From Symsagittifera roscoffensis (lineage: Eukaryota; Xenacoelomorpha; Acoela; Convolutidae), in NCBI RefSeq assembly GCF_963678635.1, contig NC_087067.1, forward strand, positions 53,128,233-53,192,232: a DNA stretch of 64,000 nucleotides. Direction: 5' to 3'. A model generated the notes under the pieces. It was not told the DNA's origin. It searched no databases and was given only the letters and a program-made list of their open reading frames with translations. Below are positions 31,525 to 43,500 of the stretch, piece after piece. A program made the translations under genes and the position numbers. Position 1 is the first letter of the stretch; every line of letters starts with the position of its first letter.

Positions 31525-34500
31525 GTGAGTTAGTTTCAAGACGCATTAAGAAACAGAATGGAAAAGAACGTTTTAAGGGTTATAACCGTGCAACAAACTG
31601 GTATTTGTAAGAATAGAAATAATGAACACAGTGTAGTATTATCGTTAGATTGTTTGTTTGTTTTTTATTGTTAGCCTCCTCCCTATGTGCCTGGGAGGCT
31701 GCACTCGATGACTCATCTGGACCAGTTGATGATGTCGGACAAACTGTGCAAGGGAAGAAGGAGTGAGTACGACTTCGTCCTCCAGCCAGACCGGCCCACT
31801 CAAACAGGTGAGAATAAAGGCACTCTCGCACGTACACAAACACACACAGAAATAAATAGATTTTTATCTAAATAGCATTTATGGGCGTTATTGTGTAGTA
31901 GTTTGATAGCGTCAATGAACTCAACAACTAAAAGGATTTAAACCTCTTCCACTTCCATGAAAATTTATAAAGAAAAACCGATCCAATTTGAGAAAACTTG
32001 ATCAATAGACAGGGGAGGATCTTGGTTTTTCTCGATGGTTAGGGGGCTCGGATTTCAATTTTTTGAAAATTTTGTCAATCTTTTTTTAGATCGATCAAAT
32101 CGACTTTCCGAGATCTCCCAAATCATTGAAGAGGGTTTTTTGATACAATTTACTGCACCGCAGGCAAATTTTTGAACTAAAAACAGGCCAAAGAAGGCGT
32201 TTTTAGGCACTTTTTAGAAACTTTGGACCAAAAAATTGGTTTTTTTCGGCGCCCCCCTTAAATTTTTTTATATTGGGACCGAAGGCGCCTTGAGCAAAAT
32301 TTATGGGTCGGTCAGCCAAAACTGGCTGTCTTAAAATAGTACCAGGAAATCAGAGGTCGAATCACTAAAAAAGCCAACATCCAGCCCCCCCCCCCCCCCC
32401 CCACCACCGCCAAACCCGTCCCTGTTAATAGATAATTTTTTCTTCCATTCGGAATTCTGAGTTCCATGTGAATAAGAGCGAGACAGACTTTATGTACTTG
32501 ATAAAGGAAGCAGTAACTGAAAATACACTACCATTTGATTGAACCAATTTAGAATTGACAAGTGTCTATTTATCTCAATTTATGCTCAGCATACTTTTTC
32601 GAATCATTTAGAGTATTTTCAAGGTCATTATTAGAATGGCAATGAAATTTATGTTTTGAGAGAAAATAACAACTTATATATCATCAGAAAGAAATGAATT
32701 ATTACTTGCTTGAGCCACAAATTGATATTTGAATAAAAACAGCGATCCCAAGAGGAAGGAAGCCTTGCATTGCGATTGCAAGTAGTATTGTATCGTGCCC
32801 CGGATCCTAAGGGGGGGGGGGACCTCACGTAAAGCAAAATCCTAGGAAAGGGGTCCTTATTTTTTTGGAGGACCCTCATCCTAAGATTTTGTAAACGAAA
32901 GAAATTTTTCACTGTCATATATAGTATTCCTAGTATCTAACCATATATATTACGTGTTGGCGCCATTGGTTTAGCTATGTGTTTGGTGCGGCTACCAATT
33001 AATTAATACCTGCCAACCTTAAGTTTAGTCTGCGATGTTTTGAGTCATTTGTTGTTAACCGTTAAAGAATAAACGAGTCAGTCTTAATTCAGTGAATTAA
33101 CGATATTGAATCTCCATTTTTCACATGGCGCAGCAAGCAGGACAAAGCGCGGGATCAGGGAAAAATCCACTGGGGATTACGGCATTTTGGCCGAGTAAAT
33201 GTACGGAAGCACCAATGTTGTGGGAGCATTGGATTACACGATTTACCTGGGGTGTAATAGCAAAACATTCATTCAATCCGACGGCATTCTATTTTGATGG
33301 GACGCTAACCGCGGCGCAAATTACAGGTCTGCCAGAGGAGGTGAATGGGAAAAATCGAGTGGAAGCAGAGCAGACACTAATTTCTAACCTCTACTTGTGT
33401 TTGGGGGAACGTGGACAGGACGAATTACATAACCGGAAACCCCATTTGGACCTGGCGACTACCCGATATCCACGGGTTTTGGATGAATTTGAGAGTGTCT
33501 TCCGGAAGGAAAGAAACGAAACATTCGAGACGTATCAGCTACTATCTCGGAAACAACGTGATGGGGAAACGCTAGAAGAATTTCACTCCGTTTTGAGTGG
33601 ACTGGCCGCTAGATGCTCATTGGGAGCATTGGAACGACGGGTGTTACGTGACGTATTCATAGTAAATATGTCCAACAAAGAAGCCCAAACGGAGCTATGC
33701 CGTTCAACTAAGACACCAGATGAGGTCTACCGGATTGCTTTGTCATATGAACGGGGAGACAAATACGCAAAGTCGTATAAAGTATCCGGTGGGGGACTTA
33801 CCGCGGCACCAGCGGGCTCACTAAAAATTAAAGCGGAGCCTATAAGTGCAATCAGAGGAGGGTACCGCCGACCATTCCAAAGAGGTGGACGTGGATTTGG
33901 CAGGGGCGGCACAAGGGGCCGCGGAGGAGCAGCAGATCGCAAGTGCTATAATTGCGACCAGAGTGGTTTTACCCCGGACCACATTCCAAAGTGCCCAGCA
34001 AGAAATGTAACCTGCAACTTTTGCAAGAAAACTGGACATTATGAGCGAACTTGTAGAGGACGTCGATCGGCGAATAGGGGTCGCGTAGGCATGATAAATG
34101 AGGATGACACCAATGGCGGGATTGCACAAGATTATCCGGAGGAGAGTGCATCCAACTACGGAAGTTCCGTCGGATGGGTGACTGATTCAAAGGCACCGGC
34201 ACATGGATGGGATTCGGATAGTTCGACGGAGTATGTAGTTATGTCAATTCGGCGGAAGGAGGAAACGGAATTAAAAGTCGCGGGGGCCAAACTAGCCTTA
34301 AGAATCAACGGCAAAGCAACCCAAGCCTGGATTGATAGTGGTTCGCCAATATCCATCTTCACTATTGGGGAACTAAAACGTACTCTGGGGACAGTCAACG
34401 TACAATTGAAACCGCTGAATCCACAAGACGACCAATTCCGCGACTACGGAAACAATCCGTTAAAATTTCTGGGGAAGATGCAAGTCACGCTTCATTCCAA

Positions 34501-37500
34501 TGGATGGACTTGTTCGTCGGATATCAACGTCATCGGAGGGTGCCGACCGTCTATTATTGGCAGGGATTTAATGCCCTCACTAGGACTGATGCTGGTACAA
34601 GCACCATCGACAGAAGGGGTGAAAAGCATACATCCCAAGGAAGGAACTGTGGCGACGGACAATGACTTGGATGAGTGGCAAACACACTTCTGTAAGCAAT
34701 TTCAACATCTTTTTCGCAGGGTAGGGCGCATTCGAAATTATAAGGTGCAGGCAGAATTCTTCAAGAATCTAACTCCAATTCAACAAAAGGGTAGGCGAGT
34801 ACCCATAACTTTACAGGAAAAAGTCGATAAGGAGATTGAAAAACTGTTGGAACAAGGTCATATCCAAAAGTTGGAAGAATGTTCAGATAAATATTTTGTT
34901 TCACCTATTGTCATCACAGTGAAAAAGGACGGTTCTGTAAAACTTGCACTGGAATCTAGAGAACTGAACAAGCAAGTGCATAAGAATAAATACCAAATGC
35001 CCAATATTGAAGAACTAATGGACATTGTAGGGCAAACTATCAGCGAACACAAACAGGGGGATGTTTTTTTTACAACGATGGACCTCACGTACGCATACGG
35101 TCAACTTCCTTTAAATGAAAATACTAGTAAACATTGCAATTTTTCGTTGGTGGGAGGCCGCTCTACCGGTACATATCGATTCAAAACAGGATTCTACGGA
35201 TTAACCACCATGCCGGCGGAATTCCAACGGGTCATGGATGCCATTCTGGCTGAATTTCCGTGCGCGCATGCTTTCATTGATGATATATTAGTAATTTCAA
35301 AAGGTACCAAAATCGAACATATCGCCTTAGTGGAGAAGATTTTGTCGAAATTAGATAAAGAAAATATGGCTTTGAAACTAGAAAAATGTCAATTTGCGAA
35401 AAATACTTGCGAGTGGTTAGGCCACCGGATTACGAAATCAGGGATTACACCAATGGTGCGGAAAACAGACCCAATTGACAAATTAACCGCCCCGAAAACG
35501 CTCTCTCAATTGAAATCGTTCATGGGGTCAATCCATAGCCTTCACAAATACTTACCGGCGTTAGCAGAAACTTCGGCGCCTCTACGTCCACTTCTAAGTA
35601 AGAAAAACGAATTCCTCTGGACAATCGACTGCCAAACAGCGTTCGAATCGCTTAAGAAACAAGATGCGAACATTGTCGAACTTAAGCACTTCGATGTACA
35701 TAAGGACATACGTATCGTGTGCGACGCAAGCCATAACGGTTTGGGGGCGGTACTCGAACAACTAGGCGCTGAGGGTTGGCGACCCATATCATTTGCGTCC
35801 CGTTTTCTAAATGCGGCCGAAAAGAAATATTCGACAAATGAGCTAGAAATGCTGGCCGTAGTTTGGGGTTCCGAATATTTCAGAAATTATATTTTCGGGC
35901 GGAAATTTACTGTGGTGACAGACCATAAGGCTTTGGTATCTTTATTGAATGGGAACAATAAGAAAAACAAGACTATGTTCAGTCGGTTAACTCGTTGGAT
36001 CGATAGAATTATTCCCTTTGATTTTGTCATTGAACACATGCCTGGGGCTAAAATTGGCCTGGCGGATTATCTATCAAGGCATCCGGTGGGGGAAGCAACA
36101 AAAGTTAGTCTTTATGATAACACTTTCACAGTTGCAAAATTGCAATCAATCACCAATTCACTCGGATATATTGATACCAATAAAGGGATCATTAAAGCTT
36201 CAAAGAAACCAATTGTTTCAGCTAAAGATATACAAGTTGGAAACGATAAAGTTAACATTCCACCGGAAGAGGGCGTCAAAACGCGTGACTGTCGGCCAAC
36301 CAATCAGAAGCCAGTAAAACGAATAGCTGAGTGTAATGACCGGGAAAGCGCAAAAGTAGTAAAGTCAATCACCGAATGTAAACTACGTGAGTCTGATATT
36401 AATTCCACAGTAAACAGTAGTCCTCCATTTAACAAATCAAGTTATCGATCTAACAAAATACATATATCTACAATGACATCACTTAATTTGAAGAAACTAA
36501 ATAAATTACTGTTGAAACATCCAGAAATAACAAGCGGCAGCAGCAGCGAGGTGGAAATAGTGGACGCACGATTGGAGGCGGAGACACACCACACACGGGA
36601 CATCCGATGCAACACGGTCATCTCCATTCCTTCGGCATTCGGAGGCGAACTCTTTCCGGCGGCATACCCAGCAGGAGGAAACGTCATTATGTCAATAATC
36701 CCCCGGGACTGTAAGATCATCCGAAAAAGCAGTGCATTGCCGGAGCTATTCAATCTGCAACTAGTTGAAGCGAATTATAAAGGGGACCCCCAGATGCGCG
36801 CGATAAAAGAACTGGTGGAGAGTAAGGACCCGGAATTGGAAAGGAAGGTCAGAGCAATGGGTGCCTACCTCGGACAGCACACACATGATTTCCACGTGCG
36901 GGAAAATTGTCTGTGGATGGACGAACGACTCGTCATCCCCATACCACTCAGAAAGGCGGTGGTCAATCGTATACATGCGTTTCACCACGGGCGCTCGAAT
37001 ATGTTCGACGCTGCGAGGGATGTCTGGTTTCCCTATCTCCACCGGAGTTTAGTCGCAGCTGCGGATGGGTGCAAGGAATGCACTGATGCAGGTAAAAGCC
37101 TTAAACCATTATGCGCTAAAGGTGACGTGGGGAAAGTCTATGAACCACGGGAGCCGAATGAATGCCTACAGCTAGATTTTTGGGGTCCGATTAGATACTT
37201 AAATGAATCGAGTAAATATGTCTTGGTATCGGTTGACCGATTCTCACGTTGGCCCTCTGCAATGATCTGCGGAAATAATAAAAGCGACAAGGTCCTTAAG
37301 TTCATTAAACAATACATATCTCAACATGGTGTCCCTAGGAAAATTTTCATGGATCAAGGAACAAGTTTCACATCGAATGCAGTTAAATCATTTTGCAATT
37401 CCGAAGGAAAAGAAATAATTTATTCGCCCGTAAATGATCATCGTGCAACCGGGTGTGTTGAACGTACCATTGGCAGCTTGAAAAACTTTGTCTTAACTTA

Positions 37501-40500
37501 CGCTAAAGAAAAAGATAGTGGAAATTTAGAATCAATGATAGAACGAGCCTTGAGTGCTCTAAGATTTGCTCCGAACGCTACTCTCAAATTATCGCCGTTT
37601 GAAGCTCATCACGGCAGGGAAGCAAATACGGTACTTCGAAATCTTACGAAAAAGCCAACCCTGCAAAACCTAAATTGGGCCAGAGTGTTGAAACAAAAAT
37701 CTGCCTATTTAGATTCTACTGACCCCAGAACTCAGAAAAACCTCCAACCCATGGCAACGGATTGGGAAGAACGATCCGACGTGGATTTCGATGTAGACCA
37801 TATGAATCACCCTAGGCGGCTGACACAGAATCAACTCGTTTCGGCGGCGGATGGAACACCAATGGCTGACGGGGACTGGAAACAGGCTTCTGGGGGAAAG
37901 TCTAAACAGCCAAGTAAACGGACCGAGTTGTTGTTCCAACGACTTAAGGATAGCAATAAGAGGTATAGACCCATAAACCAAAAAGTAATTAGCGAATCTA
38001 AGCACACTCTAACTCTAGCAAATGGCTCTGTACTTAGGAAAAGTGGGGTTGCCGAGAAAGTCATCAAGACCAACGCGCCAAATATTGCGAGCAAGCAAAC
38101 ACTATCACCCCCAGCCATAAGTGCAAGGAGTCGGGCGGATTTGAAACGAGGAGCAAACGAACAGGCGGCGGGGACAAGCACACAGAGCAAAGCAAGCGCA
38201 CAGCGTAAGGCTGATAACAGAACGCGAGAATTTTCACCAGCGGAGGAGGCAGATTCGGATTCGGAGTACGAGCCGATAACAATTTCTAAATACGCAGGGA
38301 ACTCAACAACAGCACCAGGGCGAAATGTGGAAGGAAATGAACCACAGGTGCCTAAAGATGTAGACGACGGAATTGGAAGACCAAACTTATCCGAAGGAAG
38401 CGGAGCTGAAAAATCCAAGGGGGTGGACACGGAGGTCCAAACGATGAGCACCGAACAAGGGGGAAGTGCCCCAAATTTGAGTAACGAAGGACAAGGGGAG
38501 AAACAACCTAAAAAGAAAGGGGAACGAGTACGACGCTTACGTCTCGTATCATACTCTAGTCAAGAATCAGAAGATGGGACAGGATCAAGGAAAAGTACCA
38601 GGAAACGAACGGCGGTATCCAAATTCGGCGGGGTTATGATAGATAGTATATTGAAAGCGAGAACATCCAAAGGAGAGGAAGACAGAGAGCGGGACACTAA
38701 TTAAGCAGGAAGGCACAATTGAAAAAGGGGAGTGAGAACGGAAACTAAAGAAAACTTGTTAAACTAAAACTTATGCCCAGGGAGAGGGTGGACTACTGCT
38801 GGTCCAAAACTCAAACATTTTCCGTTGGATAATTTTAAAACATTGTTTGAAAATTTATTGTTGAGGGAATGTCATATATAGTATTCCTAGTATCTAACCA
38901 TATATATTACGTGTTGGCGCCATTGGTTTAGCTATGTGTTTGGTGCGGCTACCAATTAATTAATACCTGCCAACCTTAAGTTTAGTCTGCGATGTTTTGA
39001 GTCATTTGTTGTTAACCGTTAAAGAATAAACGAGTCAGTCTTAATTCAGTGAATTAACGATATTGAATCTCCATTTTTCACATCACCCAAAAAGCAGAAG
39101 ACCCCCTACTTAGGATCTTGCTAAGTTCAGCTTAACAACAAGGGACACGATACAAAATTCTTTCTAATTCCAAATTTTGGGGTCCTAATTATTCGTCCTG
39201 GTTAATTATATGAATCATATTAATTGTTATATTTGTTCCGGGCAAATGAACTTTCGACCTAGTTGAAATTTGTAAGTGAACGGGGAATTGACTTTTATGG
39301 TATATAATAAAAATTCGCCGGCAATTTTGGCAGCGTAGCTTAACTGTTAGCAGCAGGAAACTATTTCCTTAATTTGACCTATATTTTATGGTGAAAAGGG
39401 AGTAAATTGAAATAACTCTCCAAAGGCGGCGGCGGTTTCTGGGCAAGTTATAGCAAATGATAAATTTGCCAAATTTCAAAACGAGAAATTTGAAATTAGA
39501 GGGAACTTGGTGTTTTTAAGATATTGATAATTAACTTATACATTTTAGAGGATTTTCAACTATACAAAAAAACTGAAGGTTTCAAACCGGGGAAAAACAG
39601 TATGCTGTGTTTCTCTAGAGGGCAATGGAAGTTTCAATGGGGAAAAAAGTCGAGTAGAAAAAGGAAATGATAAAAGAATATCAAAAAATGCACCGAGCTT
39701 TTGTCAAAAACTTGGTGCTTTTCTACAAAACAAAAGTGTTTCCGGTACTTCATTTGGTTATTTACCGCCGGAAACTAGACAAGTCTAAAAGTATCTGCTA
39801 GGTATATTTTATCTTCACTGGCGGACGTTTAGCAGATCGGAGAGGCGCTGGAAAAAAAATGAAATTGGGAAAAACTGAGTTTTTCTAATTGATTCAGAAA
39901 TAATTCAAGAAATGTATACGTCCTAAAAACAAATTTACTATGCCAGTTCTAACCAAAGAAATTTTTCTTGCTTTTTCTCACTTTTTGTTAATTCTAAAAA
40001 GCATATTTGCGTCGTTCAATTAGGTTGAGACTTTATGGCGGCTTAATTGGTATGAAAAACTGTTCCTTGGAAAAATACTTGAACGACTCCAAGTTTATAT
40101 GATTGCACGCTTTTTTGCGCAATGCAGCCGTATTTAAATATGAACTTGAAGTTAACAGGAGTGTGCAACGTACTGTTATATGTTGCCCGGGTTTTCTAAC
40201 CAGAGTTTTCTGGGCCATTCGGGTGCAATAGCTAACTGTCTTTTCAATAACTTGAAAAAATCAAGTCTGTCATTGAATAATTTACCTGCACAATGTTATG
40301 CAGTTAACTTTTGAACACTGGCAGTCTTTAGATCTGTCATGTGCACACCACCACATGTCTACAAACCATTGATCTCGAAAAAACTTATTTTTCCCTCTGC
40401 CAAATAATTAGTTTGTGTTTGAGACCTAAATAACTGGAATTTTAAAAACTTTTCAGCAGTCTCGTTTTAGTTAATGGCCTTGAGAATGGTTTCACGGTGT

Positions 40501-43500
40501 GGATAGCATTCGATTGAGCTGTTAAGTTGTTCAAGGAGAAATTGCTGGTTTTTTGGTTTGCCTATTTATCATTTATCAAATGATTTAATAACTTGCTTTT
40601 TTTTCTGGCTGACTTATTTTTACTTATTTTTTTTTGTTCAACTACTTCCTCACTTAGCTTACTTACTCTACCTAACTTTTAAACTGTACTTTTTATTTAC
40701 TCTTGATTCAAACTCTATTCACTTAACGTTTGTCCCTTTTTCTTTATCAATGTTATGCTTTGGGTTTTTTAACTTTACTTTACTTTACATTACTTTATTT
40801 CAATATACCTAATTTCATACTTAGTTGAAACTTAAAAACTAAATTACCAACAAACTTTTTACTTATATACTACCATAAATGCAGTTTGCATAGATGCATA
40901 CAATTATACACACATACTTGGATTCATAGAGAAAGACAAACAACAAGCATACATCACTTTACTTTGCCTAACTTTACTTCTTTTACTTTAGTAATTTTTT
41001 TTAAACATAATTAATCTTAAGTCAACATCACCTAATGAACTTTACTTTGATATTTCCACTGCATTTTGCGCTCTTTCTTTATCTTACTTTACTTTGCCTT
41101 ACTTTATCTTTCTTTCTTTTACTTTACCAACTCACCTACTCACTTACTTATTTACGTACTTACTTATTCACTTACTTACCTGCTTACTTACTTATTTCTT
41201 TCTTATTTACTTACTTAATTTCTTACTTACTCACTTACTTACCGACTTGCTTATTTACTGACTCACTTCTTTTTCACTTACTTACTTACTGACTTACTTT
41301 TTACTTAACTAATTACTTACTTTTTTTCTTACTTACTCACTCACTTGCTTACCGACTTACTTACTCACTTAATTACTCACTTCTTTTTCACTCACTCACT
41401 TACTTTTTTACTGACTTACTTTTTACCTACCTAATTACTCACTTACTTACCGACTTACTTACTTACTTACTCACTTCTTTTTCACTTACTTACTTACTGA
41501 CTTGCTTTTTACTTACCTAATTATTTACTTACTTTTTTTCTTACTTACTCCCTCACTTACTTACCGACTTACTTAGTTACTTACTTACTCACTCCTTTTT
41601 CACTTGCTCACTTACTTTTTTACCGACTTACTTTTTTTCTACCTAATTACTTACTTACTTACTTACTTCTTTTTCACTTACTCACTTACTTTTTTACTAA
41701 CTTACTTTTTACCTACCTAATTACTTACTTACTTACTTTTTTACTTGCTTCCTTACCTACTTACTTACTGACTTACTCACTTTTAAATCTACTTGCCTAC
41801 CTCTTTTCTTATTTACCTACTTCGTTTTTCGCTCACCATCTTACTTTTTACTGACTTACTTACTTGCTGGCCTGCTGACTTTCGTACTTACTCCCATACT
41901 TACTAACTCTTCTCTTACTTACAGTCATACAATTATGTCCGTTTCACTTTTTTTAATAAGCTTACTTCTTCAGTCTTGTTTGTTTCAATTTATTTTACTT
42001 CACCTTTGCTTTGTCTTACCAGCACTTCATCTCAGTCTACTTAATTTTATCTTACTTTCCTTTGTTTTTGTTTACTTAATAGCTTACTTATTTACTTACT
42101 TACCTAATTACTTTTTGCTTATTTTTTACTCACTTACAGACTACTGACTTACTTGATTACTACTTTAACTACCTATTGACTTACTTACTTTTTGTTTACG
42201 TACTTACTTACATACTTAGTGACTTTCTTACTGAATTATTTACTTCCTTTTTTACAAACTTACTTATTTACTTTCGGCCTGGTCACTTACTTGTTTTCAG
42301 TTTCAATTCTGTTTACATAAACCTAATTAAATTAGGGCTATTTTACCGAATTTTTTTACTTTACTTCACTTTACCTTACTTCTTTTACTTTAGTTTAAGT
42401 CTTATACTTACCTAACTTTACTTTTAATTCTGCCTCTACTTTACTTTGCTTCGCTTTTCTTTAAGTAGTCTTAGTTTATTTTACCTAATTTTTTTACTGT
42501 ATTTACTTAAACTCACAATAAACTTACTCACTTTACTTTACCCTACTTTTATTTTACTTTATCTTCACTTTACCTTACTTCATCTTGTTTTACCTTATTT
42601 TAGTTTAGTTTACTTAACTTACCCAACAATACTTCATACTATAACTTCTTTTCAAGTAATTTCGTTGTTACTTTTTTTCTCAAAGTCTGTAATTAAATGG
42701 ATGTAGTTAAGCTTTGTTTCTTTCCCTTTTCTCATTTTCATAATCCTACTTACTCACCTAATTTTACTTTAATTTACTTCTCTTTATTTTTTCTACCTAT
42801 TCAACTTAACTTCACTTAAACCTATATACCTATACCTACTTAGTTGCCTGCTAAGTCATTTACTATCTTATTTAGATAATCATATAGATACTTTCTTAGA
42901 TACTCTCTGACATACCTAAATTAAAGTCTACACCAATACTTTTTAAAATTTCGAAATACAAAATCCCATTTATCGATTAGATGGTGCAAGTGTTTCTGTT
43001 TATAGTAACAAAAAGATCACTCATTTCCTGTAAAACACCTTAACCCAAAGTACAGTGGTAATGATAGGTACGTTAAAAACTCAGCGACTAAGCCAATTTT
43101 TTTTTATAAATAGCCATATCTATGTGTAGTGACATCTTTATTTCAATAAAACAAAAACTGAAATTTTGAATGGTGGGTTAGTTGGAAAGATGTACTGAGG
43201 GTTAGGTAGATCTACCAACGGGTAGAAGGCTGTATGAATGGGCTGTTTGATGAGTGGCTGGTTGGAACAAAACCTGATTGGATGAATTGATGGCTGAAAT
43301 CATGAACACGTCAATGGACGGTTAGATGAAAAGTTGGCTAGATAGCCGGAAGGTAGGATCGATCAAACTGATGGATAGCTGGTTGGTCAGACGAATAATG
43401 GCTTTATATACGCATGGAAAAGTGATGAATGAAGTATGGTTTGATGGATGTATGGTTTTATGATGGATGGATGGCCTTATGNNNNNNNNNNNNNNNNNNN

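Larger units (their letters stand above)
32913..39082 (+). mobile_element. Ty3/gypsy-like LTR retrotransposon 2, apparently intact
   Basis: Identical 213-bp LTRs (32913-33125 and 38870-39082) flank a single uninterrupted gag-pol frame. The 4-bp target duplication is TCAC (32909-32912 and 39083-39086). The flanks join to a copy of a repeat seen uninterrupted near 51877 on the opposite strand, which proves the insertion site. Identical LTRs imply a very recent insertion. Confidence 0.95.
39083..43481 (+). repeat. Left arm of a giant inverted repeat
   Basis: Pairs with the reverse complement of 47440-51876. From outside inward: A segment (39083-40557), imperfect (CTTA)n tract, a non-repetitive stretch (about 42900-43160) and ATGG/GATGG-rich sequence up to the N gap. 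The non-repetitive stretch is almost identical between arms. The microsatellite parts differ in length. Confidence 0.9.

Noticed and set aside
40558-42706. Open frames of Leu/Thr/Tyr/Ser in the (CTTA)n tract
   Set aside because: The tetranucleotide has no stop in any frame of this strand. Composition and mirrored frames in the other arm show they are repeat artefacts.
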